Shown: positions 42,014 to 54,844 of the stretch, in pieces
Layout of the letters: every line of letters starts with the position of its first letter
How positions within the stretch are numbered: position 1 is the stretch's first letter
Origin: Pyronema omphalodes
Lineage: Eukaryota; Ascomycota; Pezizomycetes; Pezizales; Pyronemataceae
Direction of reading: 5' to 3'
Length of the DNA: 64,000 nt
Assembly (NCBI GenBank): GCA_024516155.1
Contig: JAJJXM010000067.1
Span: 1 to 64,000 of the forward strand
Made by a program: the position numbers and the translations under genes
The notes under the pieces: generated by a model
Database searches by the model: none
What the model was told of the DNA's origin: nothing
Seen by the model: the letters and a program-made list of their open reading frames with translations, nothing else

Positions 42014-45000
42014 TTAGGCTCGAGTTCCTACGAGAGGAGAAGGTTTGTCTGGGTATAACTGATGGAATTTCTCAGCGGCCTCAGTTTCGGATAGGTTTGT
42101 TTCCGGTTCCCAGGTTGGAGAGAGATGACCGGTCCACTTGAGGAGGTACTGCAGGTTTCCTCTTGACCAACGGCTATCCAGAATTTCATCCACGAACCAT
42201 TTTTCTTCGCCGTCTACTACTACCGGTACGGGGCGGTGGGATAATCTGGCCAGGGAGGGGGTCCGAAGGGGCTGGGTTTAGTAGGGACACGGGGAAGGTC
42301 CTATGATGTTTCATTGTCTCCGGTATATCCAATTCATAGGCATGGGATCCAATGGGCCGTAACACGGTGAAGGGGCCTAGGTGTTTGTTTTCCAGTTTCT
42401 TTGAGGGGCGGCGGGTTCTGAGGTTGCGGGCGTCCAGCCATACTAGGTCTCCTGGTTTGAAGACCGGCGCGGGGAGTCGGGAATTGTCGGCGGCCTCTAT
42501 GTGGCGGGCTTGGGCGTATTTCATTTCAGAACGTAAGACGTCATGGATGTGTGACATCCTTTCCGCTACCTCGTTCGCTTTCACTTCTTCAGGATTGTCT
42601 GTCCTGATTTCCAATTCGAAAGAGCATTTGGGGTGTCGGCCGTATATAGCGTAGGACGGAGACAGCGACGTTGTATCCGATACTTGGTTATTTGCAGCAA
42701 ATCCTGCCAGTGGTAAAAATTTCTTTCAATCGTCTTGTAAATAACAGACGTACGCGCGGAGATATTGCTCCGTAACCGCGTTGATTCTTTCTGTTTGGCC
42801 GTCGGTTTGGGGATGAAAGGCCGTGCTCGTGGCAATTTCGATACCCATGCAATTTGCCAGGTGTTTCCAGAAGTGGGCCACAAATTGCGGACCGCGGTCG
42901 GACACTACTGTGTCTGGCAGGCCGTGTAGTTTGAATACGTTTTCCAGGAAGAGTTGCGCGAAGCCTTCTGCGTCTATCGTGGAGTGACAGGGCACTAAGT
43001 GCCGCTGTTTCGTGAGTCGGCAAACGATCGCACATATTGCGTCGAAGCCTTCTGATGTCGGTAGTCCAGTAACAAAGTCCACAGATATATTCTGCCAAGG
43101 GTGGTGTGGGACCGGTAGGGGTTTCAAGGTTCCATAGGGTGCGTGGCGGGTAGCTTTTGTTCTGTTACAAGTGTGGCAATTTCGGACAAATTGGTCCACA
43201 TCTTTTCTCATCGAGGGCCAGTAATAATTCCTGGCGAGGAGTTCGAAAGTCTTTGCACGGCCCGGGTGTCCCATGGTGGGGGGGTCGTGGTGATCTTGTA
43301 GTAGCTTCAATCGTAGTTTATCCAGCGCGGGGACATAGAGGCAGTCTCGGTAGTACAATCTGTTTTCCAACACGGAGCAATCGGCGAGTGATATGTCCTT
43401 ACAGATTTGTGTACCGTCTTCCAGCATTCCCAACACTCGGTTGGGGAATGAATCTGTCTTGTAGCCCTCTGTAAACAGGAGGTCCACTTCGGAGGGTGCA
43501 AGTTTCATGGGCGGGGTCATGCACAACTGGAAGTTTTGCGGCTTCAGTACAGCTTGCTGGTTCGCTAGTATGCGTTCATCTCCCTCTTCCGGGAGGTCGG
43601 CGGCTCGTCTTGTCAGGGCGTCCGGTTTTCCTCCCAACGTTCCCGGTCGATAGGTGATCACAAAGTTGAACCGAGACAGGAATTCGGACCAGCGTGCTTG
43701 TCGTCTGTTTAGCAGCTTTGTCGTCATAAAGTATTCGAGATTCTTGTGGTCTGTCAATACTTTGATAGGGAAGGCGGAGCCCTCCAAGTGGGGACGCCAT
43801 TCCTCGAAACAACGAACTATTGCCAGTAGTTCTTTGTCATAGATTTCATAGTTGCATTCTGCCGGGGAATGCTTTTTGGAATAAAACGCGACGGGGTGTA
43901 ACACGTTATCGTCGTCGTATTGTGATAAAACTCCAGCAGACACATAGTCAGATGCGTCTGTTTCTACTACAATCGGTTTCTCGTAGTCGAAGTGCTTGAG
44001 AATCGGTGCTGATGTAAATGCGTCCTTCAGTCGGTCGAAGGCGCTTTGCTGATCTTTACCCCAGGTAAAGGGGATTGCTTTACCATCTTTCTTTTTGGTC
44101 AGAGCCAGTCAGAGGGGAGACCACTTTTGAGTAGTCTTTGATAAATCTTCGGTAGAAATTCGCGAAACCCAGGAACTCTTGGACCTGTTTCAAATTGGTT
44201 GGTTCCTTCCAATCTCTCACTGTGGCTACTTTGGAATCCATCATGCGCGCGCCGTCGCGGCCGATGTTGTAGCCCAGGTACTGTACTTCTGCCTTAGCAA
44301 ACTTACACTTCTCTGGCTTCAAGTGCAGTTTTTCTTGTTTGAGTCGTTCCAAGATCTTTCGGACGTGTGCGGTGTGATCGGGCTTTGTTTCAGAGAATAC
44401 GAGGAATATCGTCCAAGTATGCCGTACAAAACTGGTCCAGGTATGGTCTCAGGACATCATTTATAAATGCCCTGGAAATCGGCAGGCGCGTTGGTGAGCC
44501 CAAAGGGCATCACTTTCGACTCGAATAGGCCGTACCTTGTGCGGAAGGCCGTCTTCCATTCTTCGCCCTCTGCCATTCCTGATAAGGTTATAAGCGCTGC
44601 GGACATCTAGGGTCGTAAAGTATTGAGCTTTGGAAAGATTCATCATCGTTTCCTGTATCAATGGCAGCGGGTACCGGTTCTTCTCGGTACCTTCATTCAG
44701 TCTTCAGTAATCGACGCATAGGCGTAGGGATCCGTCTGATTTTTTCACGAATAATATCGGCGAGGCGGCTGATGATCGGGAGCGTTGTATAAATCCTTTC
44801 TCCAAATTCTCATCGAGCCACGCTTTCAGCGTCTGCAACTCGTTGCGTGACAGCGAGTATAACGGGCCAAAGGGGGGGACGAATCCCTCTTTCAGTGGGA
44901 TCTTGTGGTCGTAGGGCCGGTGTGGGGGGAGTTCCTTCGCGTTGACCTCCTTGAATAAATCGAGGTAGTCATGGTACTCTTCGGGGATCATGTCTTTCAG

Positions 45001-45756
45001 TTCATCATCCGTGAGGGGGGGCTTGTCTTGTAGGGCGACGGTGATTTCGTCCAACGATAGCAAGAACACTGTCAGGCTTTCGACTTCTACCATTTCTTTG
45101 AAGTCGGAGATGGTTAGACTTGTGATCGCTATTGGGGGTTCATCTGGAGGGTCGGGGACCGGGGATTCCTAACTGCCGGCATGGGTTCTGTGTCGGGCTC
45201 GTGGACAGTCGGGAGGGGGGCCTCGAGTCCAGGACCTCGACACCGGTTGTGCTTACAGGCAACGGGGTGCAGTTCCTTAGGCAGTATTGGGAGTCGAAGC
45301 TTACAGTGTTGGAACTGAAGCTTATTGTTACGTCGTGTTTCTTCAACCAGGGGATGCCCAACACCACCGGGTAGTGACCCAACTTGGTGACGAACATGGG
45401 AAGGGTTTCCGAGTGACCATTGATGGTACACTCTACTTGGGCGAGGTGTGTGATTTTTCCTGAGGATATGGGGCGGCCGTCGATAACTTCGACCGTTCGG
45501 GCGGTGGATAGGGGGGTTAGGGGGAGTTTGTGATGGCGGGCGAAAGTGCGGTCAACAAAGGCGATACCAGTGGCGCCGCAGTCAACGAGCGCTACTGTTT
45601 TCACGGAGCGGTTATTGGAAAACAAGGAGCAAGAGAGAACAAGGTGTTTGCATTCTAACTTTCCAGTAAAACTTGCGCCCGATAATAGCAATGTATCAGC
45701 AATAATTTCCCACCAGCGGCAGAGCCATCTTCTTGCAGCTGGTTTATTCTTTTCCC
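42014..45756 (-). pseudogene. G4-I pol, multiply broken
   Basis: Same order and near-identical sequence to the intact G4-III pol (55497-59234), but split by small lesions: frameshifts near 42,230, 44,107, 44,404, 44,470, 44,577 and 45,170, a TGA at 42726-42728 where G4-III has the Trp codon TGG, and a two-base loss near 45,705 at the start of pol. Recognisable pieces are protease (VDCGATGIAF), RT, RNase H ([11 protein letters not shown]), integrase ([15 protein letters not shown]) and chromodomain. Several lesions are single added bases and might be assembly error. Confidence 0.9.
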
Positions 45757-47189
45757 GACACCTCTTCTTCATTATCCAATAATTCCACGCTCGCCACTTT
45801 AACATTCGTCTTGGCGGGGCACGACGCAGCCATGTGGCCGAGGCCACCGCAGTAGAGGCAACGTCCTTCTGACAGGCGGGTCGCGCGCTCCTGTGCCGAC
45901 AGTTTCTGACGGGGTCCCTGGGCAGGGGTTTGCTTGCTGGAGGAGGCGGTGGTGGCTTGGGTAGCGGGGGTGGGGCGACTGGTGGCGGGGGTGGCGGTGG
46001 TAGTGGGTTTAACTTGGCCGCGGTTGGTACGCAGCTTGCGGAGGTTCTCAAGTGCTCTCAATTGGGAGTCCAATTTTTGGCACTGGTCAACAAATTCGTG
46101 CATCGTGGTGGTGGGAGGGGCGCCAACCAACTTTTCGTGCAACTCGAGGGACAGGCCGTTACGCAGAGCATCCACTGGTGGCGGCTTCAGTCCCAGCCTA
46201 ATTCTGCGACCTAGGCGGGAGAACTCTGCATAATAGTCCGAAAATTCGCGGTTGTTTTGTCGGAGATTTTGTAGTTTGAAACGAGCCGTTGCGCGCTCGT
46301 CCGGGTCTCCAAAGGTACGCTGTAAGATTTTAATGACGTCCTCGACGTCGTTGAGGGCCCAGCGGTTGCCATTTTCCTTGATATAAGGAAGAATCTGATC
46401 CAAGGCGCGTCCGGCGGAGGCGGCCCATGGCATAAGAAATCCGTTTGTGAGGGGTTGGGAAGCGTAGTTCGTCGCTCACCAACTTGATGCGAAGCAAGGA
46501 GACAAAGCGGCGGAGGTCCTCCCTGTTGGACCCGTCGAAGGTTGGCGGATCCGAGATTTTGTCTCCGGTCACGCGGATGCCAGGGGAGGCGAGTAGCTGC
46601 GTTGATGAGTTCACGCTGGCGGGTGAGCTCCTTCTCGTAGTAGTGAATTTCATTCGTATCTGCTTGTTCCTCCGGGGTTAAGAGGATTTCGGGATTTTGG
46701 GGGGGGGGGGGGTCTTGGAATTGGTGCGATTATAGCGGGGGCCGGGGGCTGCGGCTGCGGCTGTGGTAGGGGGTGCGGCGGTTCGCGGCACTGATTCTGG
46801 GCCATTTGGATAAACCTGGACTGAGCCAGTCTGGATAACGACAGGGGGAATGGGGGCAGGGGTGGGAGCTTCCGGAGCGCGGGAGGCGACAGGGCTGGAA
46901 ACCCGAGTGCTGTTACGGGAGCCGGGGGTTTCCGCGAGGTCGTTTAAGAGATAGCCCATGGGGTGGTCTTGAGCGTCTAGGATGGATTGCGCGAGTTGTT
47001 TTGTGAAAGTAAGCGGTTCATGGCCGTCAGGGAACTGGGTCATGGAGGCAGCGTTCACAATTTGCTGCCAGTGTCCTTCGTCGATAAGTTTAACGTGCAT
47101 TCTGGCGGGCTCGGAGGATTGGCTTGAGTCTGATGGTGTGGCGGACGTGCTCCTGGTAAGTGTGGTCCTGGAGTTCCCAGCGGACACAA
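45744..47189 (-). pseudogene. G4-I gag, broken, N-terminus separated
   Basis: Gag C-terminal half with the knuckle YCGGLGHMAASC, ending SGKE and TAA at 45744. Frameshifts near 46,190 and 46,430 and a 14-base G run near 46,700 (10 in G4-II, 11 in G4-III) disrupt it. The N-terminal Ala/Pro-rich domain continues to 47189, where G4-II cuts it. The missing start lies at 53612-53793. The heptamer GGGAAAA is kept at 45750-45756. Confidence 0.85.
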
Positions 47190-47718
47190 TGTCAGGGACA
47201 CGAGAACGGACGTTCAAGGGACACACTGAACACTACCGGCAAGAGGGACTAGGCAGGTTCCGGGACGGGGAACGGCAGGACAAGGACCGAAGTGCTCGTC
47301 AGACGGACGGCACACTAAACAGGGACAGGGACAAGGACAAGAGTGACGTAGGACTTGGGAGAGGAAATCTTATATTAGGAGCAAGGAGAAGACACAAGAC
47401 GTTCGATGGAGAATCTCAACAACGGGGAGGCAAGCCTCCTTATGTACAAAGGGGCGGCCAGCACTCCTGCTGGGCCGTCATACAATCATCGCTACATGAG
47501 TTTCCGTTCTCCATCAATTCACCTGCGACGCCACAGCTCTCCAGCTCGTGGTACGTCATCCATCATCAATCAGTCTCTCAGTTACAATGGCACGGCACAC
47601 ACAACAACACAACGGCAACACAACACAACACGGCAAGCAACGGCACGGTGCCAATCAACAACCACGACAACAATGATGACGCAACAACACAACGGCTCGT
47701 CAGCCGTGTGCCGTGACA
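47190..47718 (-). repeat. G4-II 3' LTR (529 bp)
   Basis: TGTCAGGGAC to CCGTGACA. Differs from the 5' LTR of this copy by a 6-base unit (aaggac) and a few bases near the end. Confidence 0.93.
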
Positions 47719-47729
47719 GTACCCCCCCG

Positions 47730-50700
47730 TTAGGCTCGAGTTCCTACGAGAGGAGAAGGTTTGTCTGGGTATAACTGATGGAATTTCTCGGCGGCCTCAG
47801 TTTCGGATAGGTTTGTTTCCGGTTCCCAGGTTGGAGAGTCATGGCCGGTCCACTTGACGAGGTACTGCAGGTTTCCTCTTGACCAACGGCTATCCAGAAT
47901 TTCATCCACGAACCATTCTTCTTCGCCGTCTACTACTACCGGTAGGGGCGGTGGGATAATCTGGCCAGGGAGGGGGTCCGAAGGGGCTGGGTTTAGTAGG
48001 GACACGGGGAAGGTCCTATGATGTTTCATTGTTTCCGGTATATCCAATTCATAGGCGTGGGATCCAATGGGCCGTAACACGGTGAAGGGGCCTAGGTGTT
48101 TGTTTTCTAGTTTCTTTGAGGGGCGGCGGGTTCTGAGGTTGCGGGCGTCCAGCCATACCAGGTCTCCTGGTTTGAAGACCGGCGCGGGGAGTCGGGAATT
48201 GTCGGCGGCTTCTATGTGGCGGGCTTGGGCGTATTTCATTTCCGAACGTAAGACGTCATGGATGTGTGACATCCTTTCCGCTACCTTCGTTCGCTTTCAC
48301 TTCTTCAGGATTGTCTGTCCTGATTTCCAGTTCGAAAGAGCACTTGGGGTGTCGGCCATATATAGCGTAGAACGGAGACAGCGACGTTGTATCCGATACT
48401 TGGTTATTTGCAGCAAATTCTGCCAGTGGTAAAAATTTCTTCCAATCGTCTTGTAAATAACAGACGTACGCGCGGAGATATTGCTCCGTAACCGCGTTAA
48501 TTCTCTCTGTTTGGCCGTCGGTTTGGGGATGAAAGGCCGTACTCGTGGCAATTTCGATACCCATGCAATTTGCCAGGTGTTTCCAGAAAGTGGGCCACAA
48601 ATTGCGGACCGCGGTCGGACACTACTGTGTCTGGCAGGCCGTGTAGTTTGAATACGTTTTCCAGGAAGAGTTGCGCGAAGCCTTCTGCGTCTATCGTGGA
48701 GTGACAGGGCACTAAGTGCCGCTGTTTCGTGAGTCGGCAAACGATCGCACATATTGCGTCGAAGCCTTCTGATGTCGGTAGTCCAGTAACAAAGTCCACA
48801 GATATATTCTGCCAAGGGTGGTGCGGGACCGGTAGGGGCTTCAAGGTTCCATAGGGTGCGTGGCGGGTAGCCTTTGTTCTTTTACAAGTGTGGCAATTTC
48901 GGACGAATTGGTCCACATCTTTTCTCATCGAGGGCCAGTAATAATTCCTGGCGAGGAGTTCGAAAGTCTTCGCACGGCCCGGGTGTCCCATGGTGGGGGG
49001 GTCGTGGTGATCTTGTAGTAGTTTCAATCGTAGTTTATCCAGCGCGGGGACATAGAGGCAGTCTCGGTAGTACAATCTGTTTTCCAACACGGAGCAATCG
49101 GCGAGTGATATGTCCTTACAGATTTGTGTACCAGTCTTCCAGCATTCCCAACACTCGGTTGGGGAATGAATCTGTCTTGTAGCCCTCTGTGAACAGGAGG
49201 TCTACTTCGGAAGGTGCGAGTTTCATGGGCGGGGTCATGCATAACTGAAAGTTTTGTGGCTTTAGAACAGCTTGCTGGTTCGCCAGTATGCGTTCGTCTC
49301 CCTCTTCCGGGAGGTCGGCGGCTCGTCTTGTCAGGGCGTCCGGTTTTCCTCCCAACGTTCCCGGTCGATAGGTGATCACAAAGTTGAACCGAGACAGGAA
49401 CTTCGGACCAGCGTGCTTGTCGTCTGTTCAGCAGCTTTGTCGTCATAAAGTATTCGAGATTCTTGTGATCTGTCAATACTTTTATAGGGAAGGCGGAAGC
49501 CCTCCAAGTGGGGACGCCATTCCTCGAAACAACGAACTATTGCCAGTAGTTCTTTGTCAGTAGATTTCGTAGTTGCATTCTGCCGGGGAATGCTTCTTGG
49601 AATAAAATGCGACGGGGTGTAACACGTTATCGTCGTCGTATTGTGATAAGACTCCAGCAGACACATAGTCAGATGCGTCTGTTTCTACTACAATCGGTTT
49701 CTCGTAGTCGAAGTGCTTGAGAATAGGTGCTGATGTAAATGCGTCCTTCAGTCGGTCGAAGGCGCTCTGCTGATCTTTACCCCAGATAAAGGGGATTGCT
49801 TTACCATCTTTCTTTTTGGTCAGAGCCGTCAGCGGGGAGACCACTTTTGAGTAGTCTTTGATAAATCTTCGGTAGAAATTCGCGAAGCCCTAGGAACTCT
49901 TGGACCTGTTTCAAATTGGTTGGTTCCTTCCAATCTCTCACTGTGGCTACTTTGGAATCCATCATGCGCGCGCCGTCGCGGCCGATGTTGTAGCCCAGGT
50001 ACTGTACTTCTGCCTTAGCAAACTTACACTTCTCTGGCTTCAAGTGCAGTTTTTCTTGTTTGAGTCGTTCCAAGATCTTTCGGACGTGTGCGGTGTGATC
50101 GGGCTTTGTTTCGGAGAATACGAGGATATCGTCCAAGTATGCCGTACAAAACTGGTCTAGGTATGGTCTCAGGACATCATTTATAAATGCCTGGAAATCG
50201 GCAGGCGCGTTGGTGAGCCCAAAGGGCATCACTTTCGATTCAAACAGGCCGTACCGTGTGCGGAAGGCCGTCTTCCATTCTTCGCCCTCTGCCATTCTGA
50301 TAAGGTTATAAGCGCTGCGGACATCAAGGGTCGTAAAGTATTGAGCTTTGGAAAGATTCATCATCGTTTCCTGTATCAATGGCAGCGGGTACCGGTTCTT
50401 CTCGGTACCTTCATTCAGTCTTCGGTAGTCGACACACAGGCGTAGGGATCCGTCTGATTTTTTCACGAATAATATCGGCGAGGCGGCTGGTGATTGGGAG
50501 CGTTGTATAAATCCTTTCTCCAAATTCTCATCGAGCCATGTTTTCAGCGTCTGCAACTCGTTGCGTGACAGCGAGTATAGCGGGCCAAAGGGGGGGAACG
50601 AATCCCTCTTTCAGTGGGATCTTGTGGTCGTAGGGTCGGTGCGGGGGGAAGTTCCTTCGCGTTGACCTCCTTGAATAAATCGAGGTAGTCATGATACTCC

Positions 50701-51476
50701 TTCGGGGATCATGTCTTTCAGGTCGTCAGTCCGTGAGGGGGGGCTTGTCTTGTAGGGCGACGGTGATCTCGTCCAACGATAGCGAGAACACTGTCAGGCT
50801 TTCGTCTTCTACCATTTCCTTGAAGTCGGAGATGGTTAGACTTGAGATCTCTATTGGGGGTTCGTCCGGGGGGTCGGGGACCGAGTCTTCCAACTCCGGC
50901 AATGGGGTTTGTGTCGGGCTCGTGGACAGCGGGAGGGGGCCTCGAGTCCAGGACCTCGACACCGGTTGTGCTCACAGGCAACGGGGTGCAGTTCCTTAGG
51001 CAGTATTGGGAGTCGAAGCTTACAGTGTTGGAACTGAAGCTTATTGTTACATCGTGTTTCTTCAACCAAGGGATACCCAACACCACCGGGTAGTGACCCA
51101 GCTTGGTGACAAACATGGGAAGGGTTTCCGAGTGACCGTTGATGGTACACTCTACTTGGGCGAGGTGTGTTATTTTTCCTGAGGATATGGGGCGGCCGTC
51201 GATAACTTCGACCGTTCGGGCGGTGGATAGGGGGGTTAGGGGGAGTTTGTGATGGCGGGCGAAATTGCGGTCAACAAAGGCGATACCAGTGGCGCCGCAG
51301 TCAACGAGCGCTACTGTTTTCACGGAGCGGTTATTGGAAAACAAGGAACAGGAGAGGACAAGGTGTTTGCATTCTAACTTTCCAGTAAAACTTGCGCCCG
51401 ATAATAGCAATGTATCAGCAATAATATTCCCACCAGCGGCAGAGCCATCTTCTTGCAGCTGGTTTATTCTTTTCCC
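47730..51476 (-). pseudogene. G4-II pol, broken mainly by single added bases
   Basis: All domains of the G4-III pol are present in order, but the frame changes at about a dozen points. Those I can place against G4-III are one extra base each: near 48,291, 48,593, 49,135, 49,400, 49,497, 49,558, 49,890, 50,597, 50,647, 50,700, 50,735 and 50,900. Substitutions between the copies are few. Longest open pieces are 251 residues (RT, 49801-50556) and 230 residues (protease, 50718-51410). Heptamer GGGAAAA at 51470-51476. Confidence 0.9.
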
Positions 51477-52998
51477 GACACTTCTTCTTCAGCATCCACT
51501 AATTCCACGCTCGCCACTTTAACATTCGTCTTGGCGGGGCACGACGCAGCCATGTGGCCGAGGCCACCGCAGTAGAGGCAACGTCCTTCTGATAGGCGGG
51601 TCGCGCGCTCCTGTGCCGACAGTTTCTGACGGGGTCCCTGGGCCGGGGTTTGCTTGCTGGAGGAGGCGGTGGTGGCTTGGGTAGCGGGGGTGGGGCGACT
51701 GGTGGCGGGGGGTGGCGGTGGTAGTGGTTTTAACTTGGCCGCGGTTGGTACGCAGCTTGCGGAGGTTTTCAAGTGCTCTTAATTGGGAGTCCAGTTTTTG
51801 ACACTGTTCGACGAATTCGTGCATCGTGGTGGTGGGCGGGGCACCAACCAACTTCTCGTGTAGCTCAAGGGACAGGCCGTTACGCAGGGCATCCATGGTG
51901 GCGGCTTCGTCCCAGCCTAACTCTGCGACTAGGCGGGAGAATTCTGCATAGTAGTCCGAAAATTCGCGGTTGTTCTGTCGGAGATTTTGTAGTTTGAAAC
52001 GAGCCGTTGCGCGCTCGTCCGGGTCTCCAAAGGTACGCTGTAAAATTTTAATGACGTCCTCGACGTCGTTGAGTTCCCAGCGGTTGCCATTTTCCTTGAT
52101 GCAAGGAAGAATCTGATCCAGGGCGCGTCCGCGGAGGCGGACCCATGGCGTAAGAAATCCGTTTATGTGGGGTCGGGAAACGTAGTTCATCGCTCACTAA
52201 CTTGATGCGAAGCAAGGAGACAAAGCGGCGGAGGTCCTCCCTGTTGGACCCGTCGAAGGTTGGCGGATCCGAGATTTTGTCTCCGGTCACGCGGATGCCG
52301 CGGGAGGCGAGTAGCGCGTTGATGAGTTCACGCTGGCGGGTGAGCTCTTTCTCGTAGTAGTGGATTTCATTTGTATCGGCTTGTTCCTCCGGAGTTAGGA
52401 GGATCTCGGGGTCACGGGGGGGGGGTCTTGGGATTGGTGCGATTATCGCGGGGGCGGGGGCTGCGGCTGCGGCTGTGGTAGGGGGTGCGGCGGCTCGCGG
52501 TGCTGGTTCTGGGCCGTTCGGGTAGACCTGGACGGAGCCAGTCTGGATCACGACAGGGGGAATGGGGGCAGGGGTGGGAGCTTCCGGAGCGCGGGAGGCG
52601 ACAGGGCTGGATACCCGAGTGCTGTTACGGGAGCCGGGGGTTTCCGCGAGGTCGTTTAAGAGATAACCCGTGGGGTGGTCCTGAGCGTCTAAGATGGATT
52701 GTGCGAGTTGTTTGGTAAAGATGAGCGGTTCATGGCCGTCAGGGAACTGGGTCATGGCGGCGGCGTTCACAATTTGTTGCCAGTGTCCTTCGTCAATAAG
52801 TTTAATATGCATTCTGGCGGGCTCTGAGGATTGGCTTGAGTCTGATGGTGCGGCGGATGTGCTGCTGATAAGTGTAGTCCTGTAGTTGCCAGCGGACCAC
52901 AAGGTAGCAGTTATTTTCTGCTCGTCGGATGGTTCTTCGCACTGCGCCAGCGAATCTGTCGGGGATCCCAAAGGTTTCGTGTAAGGTGTGCGTTTCAA
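51464..52998 (-). pseudogene. G4-II gag, one frameshift
   Basis: N-terminal 316 residues (52048-52998) are open, including the region across the G run near 52,420 (10 G). One added base near 52,140 (ggacccat against ggcccat in G4-III) shifts the frame; the C-terminal half continues to the knuckle YCGGLGHMAASC and TAA at 51464. No ATG stands at the beginning of the frame; the first Met is at MHIKLIDEGH. Confidence 0.85.
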
Positions 52999-53079
52999 GA
53001 GCTTGTTTTAGTGCGTAGGTCCAGGCAGAACCGGTGCGGTTCATGCGTGTCGGTTGAATAGTTAATCGATCGAACGTAA

Positions 53080-53611
53080 TGTCAGGGACACGAGAACGGA
53101 CGTTCAAGGGACACACTGAACACTACCGGCAAGAGGGACTAGGCAGGTTCCGGGACGGGGAACGGCAGGACAAGGACCGAAGTGCTCGTCAGACGGACGG
53201 CACACTAAACAGGGACAGGGACAAGGACAAGGACAAGAGTGACGTAGGACTTGGGAGAGGAAATCTTATATTAGGAGCAAGGAGAAGACACAAGACGTTC
53301 GATGGAGAATCTCAACAACGGGGAGGCAAGCCTCCTTATGTACAAAGGGGCGGCCAGCACTCCTGCTGGGCCGTCATACAATCATCGCTACATGAGTTTC
53401 CGTTCTCCATCAATTCACCTGCGACGCCACAGCTCTCCAGCTCGTGGTACGTCATCCATCATCAATCAGTCTCTCAGTTACAATGGCACGGCACACACAA
53501 CAACACAACGGCAACACAACACAACACGGCAAGACAACGGCACGGTGTCAATCAACAACCACGACAACATGATGACGCAACACAACGGCTCGTCAGCCGT
53601 GTGCCGTGACA
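53080..53611 (-). repeat. G4-II 5' LTR (532 bp)
   Basis: TGTCAGGGAC to CCGTGACA, followed directly by the CACAA duplication. Confidence 0.93.
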
Positions 53612-53793
53612 CACAAGGTAGCAGTGATTTTCTGCTCTTCGGATGGTTCTTCGCACTGCGCCAGCGAATCGGTTGGAAATCCCGAAGGTTTCGTTTAGGG
53701 TGTGCGTTTCCAGGGCTTGTTTTAAGGCGTAGGTCCAAGCAGAACCGGTGGGGTTCATGCGTGTTGGTTGAATAATTATTCGATCGAACGTAA
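53612..53793 (-). other. Detached 5' leader and gag start of G4-I
   Basis: Matches the leader at 52,893-53,079 of G4-II and at 60,655-60,836 of G4-III. It was separated from the rest of G4-I gag by the G4-II insertion. Confidence 0.9.
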
Positions 53794-54302
53794 TGTCAGG
53801 GAACTAGGAACGGACGTTCAAAGAACACACTGAACACTACCGGCAAGGGGGACTACGCGGGTTCCAGGACGGGGAACGAAAAGACAAGGACCGAAGTGCT
53901 CGTCAGACGGATGGCACACGAAACAGGAACAGGGACAAGGACAAGAATGACGTGGGACTGGAAGGGGAAGTCTTTATTATGAGCAAGGGAAAGACACAAG
54001 ACGTTCGATGGAGAACTCGACAACGGGGAGGCAAGCCTCCTTATGTACAAAGGGGCGGCCAGCACTCTTGCTGGGCCGTCATCCAACATCGCTACATGAA
54101 AGCTTCCGTTCTCCATCAGTTCACCTGCAACGCCACAGCTCTCCAGCTCATGGTACGTCATCCATCATCAATCAGTCTATCAACCACAACGGCACGGCAC
54201 ACACAACAACACAACGACAACACAACACAACACGGCAAGACAACAACGACAACACAATGATGAAGCAACAACACAATGGCTCGTCAGCCGTGTGCCGTGA
54301 CA
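53794..54302 (-). repeat. G4-I 5' LTR (509 bp)
   Basis: TGTCAGGGAACT to CCGTGACA, followed by the TATAG duplication. It shares the gggaactagg start with the G4-I 3' LTR, separating this subfamily from II and III (gggacacgag). Confidence 0.92.
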
Positions 54303-54574
54303 TATAGCTCTAGTCACAATAAACAAAGATTAGATTAGTTGACTTCCTAGCTTCTTGGGAAATATCTATTGCTATTTACCTACGAACGAAAGCGAAACTG
54401 ATCGAATAAGCCTCTCTATTGTAAGCCTCAATAGCCAGGTTCACACTGTAAACTTGAGGCTCAAGCTACTAAGTTTACTTTTCGACACGTATACGGAAGA
54501 CCCTCTTCTAGGGCAAGACAACACCAAACGTTCCTCCATACAAAAAACTACAAATAAAAAACTTTCAATCAACG

Positions 54575-54844
54575 ATGGCCGAACGAAGAATTACCGGCAC
54601 TTCCCGTCACGACGATGGACTTGATGCTCCCATGGGTGATACCGTCAGCATCACCCGCCCCCGCTCTTGGGAGGACGTTACTGCGGTTGGAGCTCCTAGA
54701 GTTCACCATGGAACTACCCTCCATCTGGGAGAAGTACCTGACTGGGTCATTCTAATGATGGAAAGAATGAACGCCAATGAAGAAGATATCAAGGGGTTGG
54801 TTGAGGCAGTCGAATCTGGGGCTGCTATGAACGAGGAGTTACAG
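54575..54844 (+). pseudogene. H-b: start of the H gag-like gene, cut by G5
   Basis: 90 codons from ATG (MAERRITGTSRHDDGLD to MNEELQ) are about 80% identical to the start of H-a, and the ~250 bases of leader before it (54,330-54,574) also match H-a. At 54845 the G5 LTR begins and the similarity ends. The left flank pentamer of G5 is tacag. Function unknown; see H-a. Confidence 0.65.

Larger units (their letters stand above)
47190..53611 (-). mobile_element. G4 copy II, inserted in gag of copy I
   Basis: Complete LTR-gag-pol-LTR layout in minus orientation. It is flanked by CACAA (47185-47189 and 53612-53616), a 5-bp target duplication, and on both sides by G4-I gag sequence. A same-family, same-orientation nested insertion. 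Confidence 0.95.
41517..54302 (-). mobile_element. Ty3/gypsy element G4, copy I, split by copy II
   Basis: 3' LTR 41517-42002, pol, gag up to 47189, then the inserted G4-II (47190-53611), then leader 53612-53793 and 5' LTR 53794-54302. Both ends are flanked by TATAG (41512-41516 and 54303-54307), a perfect 5-bp target duplication, which proves the two halves belong together. Confidence 0.95.

Noticed and set aside
53079..53609. Antisense ORF of ~176 codons spanning the whole G4 LTR, also at 47190, 54955 and 60837
   Set aside because: The LTRs are too similar for the open frame to be evidence of coding, and the diverged LTRs at 41517 and 18493 do not keep it.
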